DNA of 64,000 bases from Paenibacillus taiwanensis DSM 18679 (GTDB lineage Bacteria > Bacillota > Bacilli > Paenibacillales > Paenibacillaceae). Of this stretch, positions 46,727 through 54,943 are shown piece after piece. The notes under the pieces were generated by a model. That model was not told the DNA's origin, made no database searches, and worked only from the letters and a program-made list of their open reading frames with translations. The stretch is from positions 87,705 through 151,704 of the forward strand of contig NZ_KE384306.1 in assembly GCF_000425125.1 (NCBI RefSeq), given 5' to 3'. The position numbers and the translations under genes were made by a program. Position 1 is the first letter of the stretch. Each line of letters begins with the position of its first letter.

Positions 46727-47578
46727 GTGAACGCACTATTAACACTAAAAGAAGTATCAAAAAAATACGGAAATAGAGATGTGTTAACAGATGTCTCTCT
46801 TACGATTAACAGAGGAGACTGTATAATGCTGAGGGGGAACAATGGCTCCGGAAAAAGTACGATGCTCCGAATAGTAAGTGGGTTAATTCCTATAAGTTCG
46901 GGAGAAAGGTTACTGCAGCATTCTAATTTAGTTATTGGTTACACACCTGACCGACTCTCAAAACTAAGGATGACGTCTACTGAGTACCTGACACACATGG
47001 GGAGAATATCCGATATACCCAAAAAAAATCTGAACAATCGCATTAGGGAATTGCATGAGTTTTTTAGTCTTGAACCGAGCCATACTTTGAACATGACTCA
47101 TTTTTCTAAAGGAATGTTGCAAAAAACGAACCTAATGCAAGCGATGATTAAAACACCAGATATTCTTGTATTGGATGAGCCGTTTTCAGGTTTAGATAAA
47201 GAATCTATTGCCCACTTACTTAACTCATTGAAGAAAATAAAATCTCAGGGCACTTCAATACTTGCAGCAGTTCATGATCCGTTATTAGCAAGTCAATTGG
47301 AGAGTAGGACATACTGGATCAAACAAGGACGAATATGGATGGATAATACACAAAATTTTTCAGATCAATCGACTGTTTTCTTTGAATTGGAAGGCTTAGT
47401 GGAACAGGAGACTTTGGAGCGTCTTTCTGGATTATTCTCTGATGTTACTTGGAAAACATGTGATAGTGGTCATCTCCTATTTACCATTATGCAGAAGGAT
47501 TACCGTGACTTTTTACTTGAATTTATACATAAAGGTGGAGAGATTAACAACTTAACAAGAAAGGAATTGAAACCATGA
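46727..47578 (+). CDS. ABC transporter ATP-binding protein (export/immunity type)
   Basis: 283 residues. Walker A GNNGSGKST at about residues 37-45, Walker B ILVLDEPFSGLDK near 148-160, and an atypical signature HFSKGMLQKTNLMQAM. The C-terminal 70 residues are an extension. The gene is AT-rich compared with its neighbours, suggesting acquisition. Its stop overlaps the permease start (ATGA). Such two-gene sets often export peptides or give immunity to them; substrate unknown. Confidence 0.88.
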   Translation: MNALLTLKEVSKKYGNRDVLTDVSLTINRGDCIMLRGNNGSGKSTMLRIVSGLIPISSGERLLQHSNLVIGYTPDRLSKLRMTSTEYLTHMGRISDIPKKNLNNRIRELHEFFSLEPSHTLNMTHFSKGMLQKTNLMQAMIKTPDILVLDEPFSGLDKESIAHLLNSLKKIKSQGTSILAAVHDPLLASQLESRTYWIKQGRIWMDNTQNFSDQSTVFFELEGLVEQETLERLSGLFSDVTWKTCDSGHLLFTIMQKDYRDFLLEFIHKGGEINNLTRKELKP

Positions 47579-48291
47579 CTGCACTGCTATCATTCATACA
47601 TACTTGCTTCATGCGTTCTTATCGGTACGGTCCACCTACTTTTGTTTTTATACTAGGTATCTTATTTGTATATAGTGTGGTTCCAAATCCAGTGATGGCC
47701 AGTTATGCATTTTCAACCATATTTTTATTTATTGTTTCCGCGGTGATTAGTTATACGCTTATTGATATTGAAACAGTTAATCAGGAATCTGTAACCCTAT
47801 TACATAGTGGAAGTTTACTCAAACTTTATATGTCTAAATTGTTATATAGCTGGTTGTTTTCTATTCCGCTGGCGTTATATGCGATTTTGTATCCGGCCAT
47901 ATTCCACAAATTTGATAGAAATCCTAGCCTCGAAGAACTAGGCATGTCCTTCATCTATCATATTACTGCAACTTGGTTAGGGGTCGCGCTAGCTTGTTGG
48001 TTCAGTTCTAAGTTCATTCGATCCCGCGTCATCTCTTTCTTGATGTTGAGTGTTCTCATTGTCATTACGCTTTCTGTACAAGGGATTAAAGATCAACTGC
48101 CTGATGCCTTAAAAAGTGTAATAGTATTGTTTCCCCCATTAAATAGCATTATAAATGTGATGGTTGATTATGAATCGACGTCGCTGTTTAGTAAATTATG
48201 GGTGGCAGGGGCATCATTACTATATGGTACGATGATCGCTGTGTTATTCTTGCTAATGCTTCATAAAAGAAAGCTTGATTCCTCTCATTGA
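47575..48291 (+). CDS. ABC-2-like membrane protein, partner of upstream ATPase
   Basis: 238 residues with about six hydrophobic helices (for example FVFILGILFVYSVV and TIFLFIVSAVISYTLI). No strong family motif; membrane layout resembles small ABC-2 permeases. The four-base overlap with the ATPase indicates a single complex. AT-rich like its partner, and ended by a terminator. Confidence 0.75.
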   Translation: MTALLSFIHTCFMRSYRYGPPTFVFILGILFVYSVVPNPVMASYAFSTIFLFIVSAVISYTLIDIETVNQESVTLLHSGSLLKLYMSKLLYSWLFSIPLALYAILYPAIFHKFDRNPSLEELGMSFIYHITATWLGVALACWFSSKFIRSRVISFLMLSVLIVITLSVQGIKDQLPDALKSVIVLFPPLNSIINVMVDYESTSLFSKLWVAGASLLYGTMIAVLFLLMLHKRKLDSSH

Positions 48292-48360
48292 AGTTTACTC
48301 CAGCTATAATTATAGTGAAAAACAGGTTGTAGCTTCCTCGCTACTCAACGTGGATTAAAA

Positions 48361-48398
48361 CATAAGCACCCATCCAACGGGTGGTTATGTTTATTTTA
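48361..48398 (+). terminator. Rho-independent terminator of ABC pair
   Basis: CATAAGCACCC pairs with GGGTGGTTATG (one mismatch), followed by TTTATTTT. Confidence 0.78.
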
Positions 48399-48714
48399 GT
48401 TGTTTGCGGCAGAGGTTGGTGAACGGAACAACACATGAATATTAAAATAAAGGCGTTATTGTAAGCTCAGCAGAGAAGATTGGTTGCACTTGTTTCTTTG
48501 AAGTCGATAAGAGATACTAGAGCTAAGCTTTGATACAATAGACTGAGTGCGAATCTCAGGTGCACATGAATTCCCTAGGAGATCCGCACCTCTTGCTACA
48601 AAAGGCTTTGTAGGCTTTTTGACCATTTTTGTCAGTGAAGATTGACTGTGAATTTTGGTATCCGCACTTTTGGGCCTGAAAAGCCTTGTGGGAGTAGGGC
48701 GCATTATGCTCGCT

Positions 48715-48816
48715 GTCGCACTCTATGCGAGTGCGTGGATAGAAACATATAAATTTTCCATAGAGCAGTCAAGAGCAACCGCAAGTCGCACTCTATGCGA
48801 GTGCGTGGATAGAAAT
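48715..48816 (+). CRISPR. Minimal type I-C-like CRISPR array (two repeats, one spacer)
   Basis: Two identical 31-base copies start at 48715 and 48785 with a 70-base period. They begin GTCGCACTCTATGCGAG and end GTGGATAGAAA. CGCACTC/GAGTGCG forms the 7-bp hairpin typical of type I-C repeats. One spacer of ~38 bases separates them. A degenerate third repeat (ATCGCACTATATATCAGTGTG) lies at about 48849-48870. The ~125 bases upstream resemble a leader and contain two diverged copies of an ATCCGCAC...AAAAGCC/AAAGGC block. No cas gene exists in the window. Confidence 0.85.
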
Positions 48817-48924
48817 GTTTGCCCATCAAACATACCAAATGCTTTGTTAATCGCACTATATATCAGTGTGAAATGTATCAATATTACGAAATAGTTTCGC
48901 CTTACTCAATTCCAGTTTGTAAAA

Positions 48925-49254
48925 ATTCAAATGAACAAGGATTCAAGGTTGACGACATTTGCTGCACGTTGTATCGAGAACGAAATACTTATGCATCTTC
49001 GGAGCCTGAAGAAGACCCGAAAGGATGTCTCCCTACATGACCCGATCGGAACGGATAAGGAAGGTTTCGAAATTACGCTGATCGATATTCTTGATACTGA
49101 TGGCGACGATGTCGTTGAGAAGGTTCAGTTGAAGATCGGGAAGAGCAAAATCTATCGAAACCTCGACATATTAGATGAGCGAGAGCATGATGTTATTTGC
49201 GGGCGCATTGGATTGGATGAAAAGCTGGACCATGAATTTTATGCAATTCCCTGA
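48925..49254 (+). pseudogene. Decayed sigK fragment A
   Basis: From about 48926 the sequence follows sigK codon by codon, starting at [20 protein letters not shown] and continuing through the inter-region linker to [12 protein letters not shown]. Most differences from the intact copy are third-position changes, so the copy was once under selection. The N-terminal half (pro-sequence and regions 2.1-2.3) is missing. The region-4 helix-turn-helix is deleted: GLD joins directly to [10 protein letters not shown]. It cannot be a functional sigma factor. Confidence 0.88.
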
Positions 49255-49291
49255 CAGTAACAGTAACGGATCATCTGAAAAAGCATCTGCT

Positions 49292-49330
49292 GTTATTAAA
49301 TATCTAGGATATTCCTAGATATTTAATAAC
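49292..49330. repeat. Perfect 18-bp inverted repeat with 3-base loop
   Basis: GTTATTAAATATCTAGGA (49292-49309) and its exact complement (49313-49330) surround TAT. One arm encodes the last residues of the minus-strand gene at 49304-49465, whose stop codon arises inside the repeat. Confidence 0.9.
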
Positions 49331-49465
49331 TTGGTTTACATTCTCCTTAGTTACAATTGTGTTCGTTAATAGTGCTCCCCTTGCGCTCGCCATTGCTCCA
49401 ACCGGTAAAATTAGAGCGATAGATAGACATTGAGCGATACATAAACTAATAGATTTTCGTACCAT
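49304..49465 (-). CDS. Small secreted protein or truncated secreted gene, 53 residues
   Basis: GGAGAAGG precedes the ATG. A clear signal peptide (MVRKSISLCIAQCLSIALIL then PVGAMASA) is followed by about 25 mature residues ending NVNQVIKYLGIS. The stop sits within the 18-bp inverted repeat, as if an inverted duplication cut off a longer secreted protein. Alternatively it is a genuine exported mini-peptide whose hairpin ends the transcript. No family recognised. Confidence 0.5.
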   Translation of the reverse strand: MVRKSISLCIAQCLSIALILPVGAMASARGALLTNTIVTKENVNQVIKYLGIS

Positions 49466-49664
49466 TGGGCTAACCTTCTCCTTTTTTTACGACACTCCAC
49501 AATATGTACATATTTCCTAGTATATTTTTTACAACTGTAAATAGACGTAATTCTGGCAAACAAAAAATACGAAAGTATAAATTTCACTTTCTACAAGACA
49601 AGACTTTCTTTTGAAGTGCATGTTATGTATATAATCATAAATGAAAAGGAGACGCTGTATCTAA

Positions 49665-49820
49665 ATGGAATCTATAGAACTAGGACTAAAACTATTTGGG
49701 TTTATAATAGTTATTTCACTATTCTTTGCTCTGGTAGGTTTCCTAGTCAACAAATATTTAAGTAACTTCTTTGATAAATTATTTTCTTTAATTAAAAATA
49801 TTTTCAAAAAAACTTACTGA
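49665..49820 (+). CDS. Small membrane protein with cationic tail, 51 residues
   Basis: AAAAGGAG lies 13 bases before the ATG, and TATAAT is at 49630-49635. One membrane helix (LFGFIIVISLFFALVGFLV) is followed by an amphipathic lysine-rich end (SLIKNIFKKTY). This layout is seen in small toxins, leaderless bacteriocins and holin-like peptides. No family can be named. Very AT-rich. Confidence 0.5.
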   Translation: MESIELGLKLFGFIIVISLFFALVGFLVNKYLSNFFDKLFSLIKNIFKKTY

Positions 49821-49989
49821 CCCTATTGTAGGTATCCCGACGGTATTCGTATCGGTAACATAAACAAGCGCTGCTGCAAAAAAGATGGAAACGAACCTTT
49901 CACATCCGTTCGAAGATAATATGAAAGATCATAACAGGGCGACGTATCCTGATCTCTGGTAATTTTTTGAAACTAAATATGAATTGACC

Positions 49990-50047
49990 TTGGTTGGGTG
50001 CGGGATCGAGCGGACGAGGCGCGAGATTGTGAAGGAACGGGAATTCC
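49990..50047 (+). pseudogene. Decayed sigK fragment B (helix-turn-helix region)
   Basis: About 58 bases match the region-4 segment of sigK: GAGCGGACG, GCGAGAT and GTGAAGGAAC line up with the intact gene and translate as ERTRREIVKE before the frame breaks. This is the part absent from fragment A. The remaining sequence from 49821 to 50183 contains no recognisable gene. Confidence 0.65.
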
Positions 50048-50183
50048 CTTCATAAAGTGTCAAGGACTAAGTTATGTGGCGGATGATAAAGTCCGTATCT
50101 GGCGTTCCGCTAACACAAAACAGCGCTGATCCAATCAGGCTTTAGGTTACCTATCATATAGACATAGAAAGAAGTGGACGATC

Positions 50184-50558
50184 ATGTGCAGATATGGGCT
50201 TTATGGTCCGTACAAAGACATTTATGCATGCTTTGCATGCCGGAAAGTATATAAACAAACATCCCAATATGAGCTGACGGAGGAAGAACGGAGCCAAATG
50301 AAGCATAGCTGCCCGCAGTGTGGAGCGCTTATGAAGGATATGGGGCATGATTTTAAAGCCCCAAAGCAATCCGATATTAAGCAGTGGAGAAAGGTTGAGA
50401 TTCTTTTTCAACATGGCTTTACGTATCATTCTTGCGGCTGTGGTGGCCCGGGACACCGACCAGCTAACTTAAATGAGGTTTATCCCTTTCTTGAAAAGAA
50501 CAAAATATCGGTAACGGTTGGAGAACAATTGCTAAGGAAATGGACCGTGAAGTTATAG
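50184..50558 (+). CDS. Hypothetical protein with zinc-ribbon cysteines
   Basis: 124 residues. CFAC near residue 16 and CPQC near 43 form a likely zinc ribbon; another cluster, HSCGCGGPGHRP, follows. The product is hydrophilic. The ribosome site is weak (GAAAGAAGTGG). It lies 59 bases before the TIM-barrel-AraC gene on the same strand. Function unknown. Confidence 0.65.
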   Translation: MCRYGLYGPYKDIYACFACRKVYKQTSQYELTEEERSQMKHSCPQCGALMKDMGHDFKAPKQSDIKQWRKVEILFQHGFTYHSCGCGGPGHRPANLNEVYPFLEKNKISVTVGEQLLRKWTVKL

Positions 50559-50617
50559 CAGCTATTTTAATACACACATCATGATGATTTGGCACGGAAA
50601 TAAGGGGATTTTAAAAT

Positions 50618-51817
50618 ATGAAAAGAGTAGAGATTGTGGAACAGCTTCATTCCCAGATCAAAATGGGCAATCACATTATTGGTGTGGCTACAGGTGCAGG
50701 AATAACGGCCAAGTATGCGAAACAAGGCGGAGCTGATTTCATTCTCATTTTAAATTCAGGGAAATTTCGTCAAATGGGACGAAGCTCACTCGCAGGTTTT
50801 TTGCCATTTTGCAATAGTAACGATATGGTAATGGACTTTGCTACTAAAGAGATCATCCCGTTAGTGAAGGACATGCCTATTTTGTTTGGGCTAAATGCGA
50901 CCGATCCTACTAAGGATATGGAAACTTACATCACTGAAATCAAAAACAGGGGCTTTTCCGGAATTAACAACTACCCTACTGTGGGCTTAATTGATGGTCA
51001 ATTTAGCGAGGCGCTCAGCGAAGCTGGAAATGATTATCGACTTGAAGTAGAATCGATTAGAATCGCCCACCAACAAGATCTGTTTACCGTGGCCTTTGTA
51101 TTTGATAACAAACAAGCAGTTCAGATGATAGAGGCTGGAGCTGATGTAATTTGTGCCCATTTAGGCCTCACAGAAGGCGGATTGTTGGGAGCCAAAAAAG
51201 TAGTCTCGTTGGAAGCGGCCAAGGTCAAAGCGTCCCAAATATTTGAGACATGCAATAAGTTAAAGCCGGACCTGATTAAGCTCGTGTATGGCGGCCCTGT
51301 GAAGACACCAATTGACGTACAGTATATGTACAGCAACAATGAGCATTTAATGGGTTACATCGGAGGTTCAGCTTTTGAGCGAATTCCATCGGAGAAGTCC
51401 ATTACTAACATTACAAAAGCTTTTAAAGGATCAGGAAAGCTGGACGAAGATGACCTAATGGTTAAAATGTTGGATGGTGTTACAAAGCACTACGATTACG
51501 TTGAATTTGTGAAGGAATATGTAGCTCAGAATTATAGAAATGAGATATCTTTTATAGATTTAGCTAAGGTGGCTCATGTATCGAGAAGTTATTTAAGTAG
51601 TTTGTTTACTAAAAAAGTAGGCTGCAGCTTTCAGACGTACATCGTGCAGTTTCGGATGGATAAAGCGGCTGAAATATTGGGCCGCGAAAATATCCAGTTA
51701 TCAGAGCTGGCACCATTAGTTGGCTATCAAGACTACGCACAGTTTAGTAAAATGTTTAAAAAGTACAAAGGCTGCACACCAAAACAATATAAATCTAACA
51801 TAAACACAAAAACATAA
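50618..51817 (+). CDS. PEP-hydrolase-type TIM barrel fused to AraC DNA-binding domain
   Basis: 399 residues. Residues ~1-275 match the phosphoenolpyruvate-hydrolase-like TIM barrel ([45 protein letters not shown]), the family of the enzyme encoded at 53247. Residues ~300-395 are an AraC module with both helix-turn-helices (FIDLAKVAHVSRSYLSSLF and LSELAPLVGYQDYAQFSKMF) and the PKQYKSN end. So a metabolic barrel appears to have become the ligand sensor of a regulator. A terminator separates it from the operon it most likely controls. Confidence 0.88.
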   Translation: MKRVEIVEQLHSQIKMGNHIIGVATGAGITAKYAKQGGADFILILNSGKFRQMGRSSLAGFLPFCNSNDMVMDFATKEIIPLVKDMPILFGLNATDPTKDMETYITEIKNRGFSGINNYPTVGLIDGQFSEALSEAGNDYRLEVESIRIAHQQDLFTVAFVFDNKQAVQMIEAGADVICAHLGLTEGGLLGAKKVVSLEAAKVKASQIFETCNKLKPDLIKLVYGGPVKTPIDVQYMYSNNEHLMGYIGGSAFERIPSEKSITNITKAFKGSGKLDEDDLMVKMLDGVTKHYDYVEFVKEYVAQNYRNEISFIDLAKVAHVSRSYLSSLFTKKVGCSFQTYIVQFRMDKAAEILGRENIQLSELAPLVGYQDYAQFSKMFKKYKGCTPKQYKSNINTKT

Positions 51818-51851
51818 GACATAAAAGCGTTCTCATAAATAAGCCAAAGCC

Positions 51852-51885
51852 GTATGATTAATGCATAGTTAATCATACTTTTTTT
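51852..51885 (+). terminator. Rho-independent terminator after TIM-AraC regulator
   Basis: GTATGATTAA tgcatag TTAATCATAC followed by seven T; perfect 10-bp stem. Confidence 0.92.
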
Positions 51886-51960
51886 ATGCTGAACGTTCGC
51901 GAAACTATTATTTAGCACTGTACAGGCTGAATCATTTATACGAAAAAGGAGGCTAATCCA

Positions 51961-53169
51961 TTGAAGACAATCGCAATTGCTGGAACGTTTGACACCAAGG
52001 GTGAAGAATACTTGTATATCAAACATTTGCTTGAAAGCTTGGATCTTCAGACGTTTACGATTCACACTGGTGTGTTTGAGCCTACATTTACGCCCGATGT
52101 ATCAAATGAGGAAGTAGCCGCCGCCGCAGGTGTAAATATGAAAACGCTTGCTGCCAAAAAAGACAGAGCTTTAGCTACAGAAGTATTGTCAAAAGGCATG
52201 GAAAAACTTATACCTGAACTGTATAAACAAGGTAAATTTGATGGTATTATCTCCTTCGGGGGAACAGGCGGGACTGCACTAGTGACACCTGGTATGCGGG
52301 CTTTGCCAATTGGTGTACCTAAAGTGATGGTGTCAACAGTTGCCTCGGGGAATACGGCTCCGTACGTAGGTACAAGCGATATTGTGATGATGCCGTCCAT
52401 AGTTGATGTGGCAGGGCTTAATTCCATTTCGACTAAAATTTTTACGAATGCAGCGTTTGCAATTGCAGGTATGGTTAAATTTGAAGCTGCAAAAGAGTTC
52501 GAAAAGAAGCCGTTGATTGCAACCACGATGTTTGGTGTAACTACACCGTGTGTAACGGCAGCCAGAAACTATTTGGAGGCTAGAGGGTATGAAGTGCTTG
52601 TATTCCATGCCACTGGTGTAGGCGGGCAATCAATGGAAGCTCTTATAGAGGCAGGATTTATTGAAGGCGTCTTAGATCTGACCACTACAGAGTGGGCGGA
52701 TGAGATTATTGGCGGCGTCTTGAATGCGGGACCGAATCGTTTAGAAGCTGCAAGTCGAAATCATATTCCTCAGGTTGTATCCGTAGGCGCATTAGACATG
52801 TGTAACTTTGGCCCTTACGATACGGTACCGGAGAAATTTGCGGGACATCAGTTTTACAAGCACAATCCTACTGTAACTTTAATGCGAACAACTATAGAAG
52901 AAAACGAAGCCATTGGCAAAAAGCTGGTGGAAAAGTTAAATATGGCGCAAGAAAAAACCGTCTTAATGCTGCCGCTCAAAGGCATATCAGGTATTGATGT
53001 GGAGGGGGAAGTGTTCTACGGTCCCGAAGAAGATGAAATGTTATTTGATACGTTAAGACAGGGGATAAACCGAAATGTTGTCGAGTTGATTGAAATCGAT
53101 TGTGCCATTAATGACGTCGAGTTTGCTGAAGCAGCTGCGCAGAAACTAATCGAACTGATGAGTAAATAA
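51961..53169 (+). CDS. Tm-1-like ATP-binding protein (UPF0261)
   Basis: 402 residues. KTIAIAGTFDTKGEEYLYIK at the start, then ISFGGTGGTALVTPGMRALP, ATTMFGVTTPCV and VFHATGVGGQSMEALIEAG, are UPF0261 family blocks. The same fold forms the N-terminal half of tomato Tm-1, an inhibitor of tobamovirus replication that binds ATP. Bacterial function is unknown. TTG start with AAGGAGG six to eight bases upstream. Followed 77 bases later by the barrel partner. Confidence 0.9.
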   Translation: MKTIAIAGTFDTKGEEYLYIKHLLESLDLQTFTIHTGVFEPTFTPDVSNEEVAAAAGVNMKTLAAKKDRALATEVLSKGMEKLIPELYKQGKFDGIISFGGTGGTALVTPGMRALPIGVPKVMVSTVASGNTAPYVGTSDIVMMPSIVDVAGLNSISTKIFTNAAFAIAGMVKFEAAKEFEKKPLIATTMFGVTTPCVTAARNYLEARGYEVLVFHATGVGGQSMEALIEAGFIEGVLDLTTTEWADEIIGGVLNAGPNRLEAASRNHIPQVVSVGALDMCNFGPYDTVPEKFAGHQFYKHNPTVTLMRTTIEENEAIGKKLVEKLNMAQEKTVLMLPLKGISGIDVEGEVFYGPEEDEMLFDTLRQGINRNVVELIEIDCAINDVEFAEAAAQKLIELMSK

Positions 53170-53246
53170 GCGTATGTATCGGAATATGAGCAGAAAATAC
53201 GGACAATAAAACGATATACATGACCATGTTGCGGGAGGAAATACAC

Positions 53247-54077
53247 ATGAATAAAAATACGAGAGAAGAAATCATTGCCAAGTTTAAAGAAGAGATTAAA
53301 AATGGAAAGATCCTGCTGGGAGTAGGAGCTGGGACAGGGATTACGGCGAAAAGCAGTGAGGCAGGCGGAGCTGATATGCTTATCGTTTACAATTCTGGAA
53401 GGTATAGAATGGCGGGGCGTGGATCTCTGGCAGGTCTCTTATCCTATGGGGATGCCAATCAGATTGTAGTGGAGATGGGGGCTGAAGTATTACCCGTTGT
53501 CAAAAATATACCTGTATTAGCCGGTGTGTGCGGAACGGATCCTTTTCGAGTGATGGAAGTTTATTTAAAGCAACTAAAAGATCAAGGGTTCAATGGCGTA
53601 CAAAACTTCCCGACAGTAGGTTTGATTGATGGCGTATTCAGACAAAATTTAGAAGAGACGGGGATGGGATATGATTTAGAAGTTGACATGATCCGAACAG
53701 CACATGAATTGGACATGCTTACAACACCTTACGTCTTTGATCCAGAGCAAGCCAAAGCAATGGCAGCAGCGGGTGCGGACATACTAGTGGCTCATATGGG
53801 GTTAACGACGAAAGGAACGATTGGGGCCAAAACTGCCCTTACATTGGATGATTGCGTAGAGAAAATTGAAGCAATTATTAAAGCAGGAAAAGCCGTTAAT
53901 CCTGATATTATGGTCATATGTCATGGTGGTCCGATTGCGGAACCAGAAGATGCAGCGTATGTCATGGAAAGAACAGCAGGCATAGATGGATTTTTTGGTG
54001 CATCCAGTATTGAGCGATTTGCAGCTGAAAAGGGTATTACGGAGCAAACCGTGTTGTTTAAAACGATTACAAAGTAA
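53247..54077 (+). CDS. Phosphoenolpyruvate-hydrolase-family TIM-barrel protein
   Basis: 276 residues. [45 protein letters not shown] and [16 protein letters not shown] parallel the N-terminal domain of the regulator at 50618 along its whole length. It corresponds to the C-terminal half of plant Tm-1; in some eukaryotes both halves are fused. Start at ATG 53247 with GGGAGG upstream, nine codons inside the longest frame. Pairs with UPF0261 in an operon; activity unknown despite the family name. Confidence 0.88.
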   Translation: MNKNTREEIIAKFKEEIKNGKILLGVGAGTGITAKSSEAGGADMLIVYNSGRYRMAGRGSLAGLLSYGDANQIVVEMGAEVLPVVKNIPVLAGVCGTDPFRVMEVYLKQLKDQGFNGVQNFPTVGLIDGVFRQNLEETGMGYDLEVDMIRTAHELDMLTTPYVFDPEQAKAMAAAGADILVAHMGLTTKGTIGAKTALTLDDCVEKIEAIIKAGKAVNPDIMVICHGGPIAEPEDAAYVMERTAGIDGFFGASSIERFAAEKGITEQTVLFKTITK

Positions 54078-54178
54078 TAAACAGAATATAGATCACTGAT
54101 CAATGTATCGCTGGGCAAAGCTGAACGGGTGCTTGCGCACTACGACCAACTGAGAACTGTCCAGCAGATACAAATAGG

Positions 54179-54206
54179 AAGGCGTGGCTTATGGCTACGC
54201 CTTTTT
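54179..54206. terminator. Terminator shared by convergent genes
   Basis: AAGGCGTGGC ttat GGCTACGCCTTTTT; the stem overlaps the last codons of the minus-strand tetR gene. Confidence 0.85.
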
Positions 54207-54782
54207 GGTTAACTGATGCTGAATAAGCAGCTTAGCCGCATGAGCAAAATGTTCGGAGCTGTAAGAAGCCCGATCCAAATATGCCGTTATAAGTGCACCA
54301 TTAAATAACATCAACAATTGATCGGCCAGCGTGTTTGGCTCGGCCGCTTTGGCTTGCTCGGCCGCAAGCGCAAGGTTATGCCGTGTATCCGTATGATATC
54401 TCATCACGATTTCATAGGTGGGATGATCGGGATTAGGAAATTCAACTGCCGTATTGGCAAACGGACATCCACGGTAGCCTGGCGTGTCGATTCTGGCCCC
54501 AAGAGACTCGATCAGTTCATAAAGCTGCTTGACGGGTTCTTCGGGATGACGGGCCTTAACTTCATCGAACGGTTTCATAAAGGTATCGTAAAATTGCTCC
54601 AAATAGGCTACAACTAGATCGTCTTTCGTTGCAAAATTTCGGTAAAAGCTCGCTTTGGCAACGCCAGATTCAGCTATAATCCGATCTATCCCCACGGCAC
54701 GTACACCCTCACGATAAAATAAATAGGATGCGACTCGCAAAATTCTCGTTTTAGCCGTTTCTTTTTTGTCTGTGATAGGCAT
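54195..54782 (-). CDS. TetR/AcrR-family transcriptional repressor
   Basis: 195 residues. N-terminal DNA-binding domain (RILRVASYLFYREGVRAVGI and ESGVAKASFYRNFATKDDL). The C-terminal ligand domain carries RGCPFANTAVEFPNPDHP, typical of the TetR_C_16/YxaF group, which respond to small lipophilic or flavonoid-like compounds. Start at ATG 54782 since GGAGGAG lies just upstream. Divergent from a dihydrolipoamide-dehydrogenase-like gene; both promoters carry its probable operator. Confidence 0.9.
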   Translation of the reverse strand: MPITDKKETAKTRILRVASYLFYREGVRAVGIDRIIAESGVAKASFYRNFATKDDLVVAYLEQFYDTFMKPFDEVKARHPEEPVKQLYELIESLGARIDTPGYRGCPFANTAVEFPNPDHPTYEIVMRYHTDTRHNLALAAEQAKAAEPNTLADQLLMLFNGALITAYLDRASYSSEHFAHAAKLLIQHQLTKKA

Positions 54783-54809
54783 CTGGATAGGCTCCTCCTT
54801 CAAAAACGA

Positions 54810-54872
54810 TTGACATGGTACAGATCTGTCTGTATGATCATAGCTATAATGGTACAGACCTGTCTCTATCAA
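54810..54872. promoter_or_regulatory. Divergent promoters, each with a TetR operator in its spacer
   Basis: ATGGTACAGATCTGTCT (54815-54831) and ATGGTACAGACCTGTCT (54849-54865) differ at one position and start 34 bp apart; the first contains the palindrome ACAGATCTGT. Plus-strand TTGACA (54810-54815), 17 bases, TATGAT (54833-54838) encloses copy 1. Minus-strand TTGATA (54872-54867), 17 bases, TTATAG (54849-54844) encloses copy 2. A repressor on either copy would block polymerase directly. Confidence 0.8.
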
Positions 54873-54943
54873 TTTTACGAATAAGCGGGCTTACTGTCAA
54901 TCTTAATTTGAACAATTAGGGCTATATAAGAGGAGTCTCGTAA

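Noticed and set aside
48456-48704. 82-codon minus-strand frame over the CRISPR leader
   Set aside because: Overlaps leader-like DNA, no domain, no convincing start.
51896-51903. TTCGCGAA palindrome upstream of the UPF0261 gene as operator
   Set aside because: Only 8 bp; AraC-type regulators usually bind direct repeats, so too weak to report as a feature.
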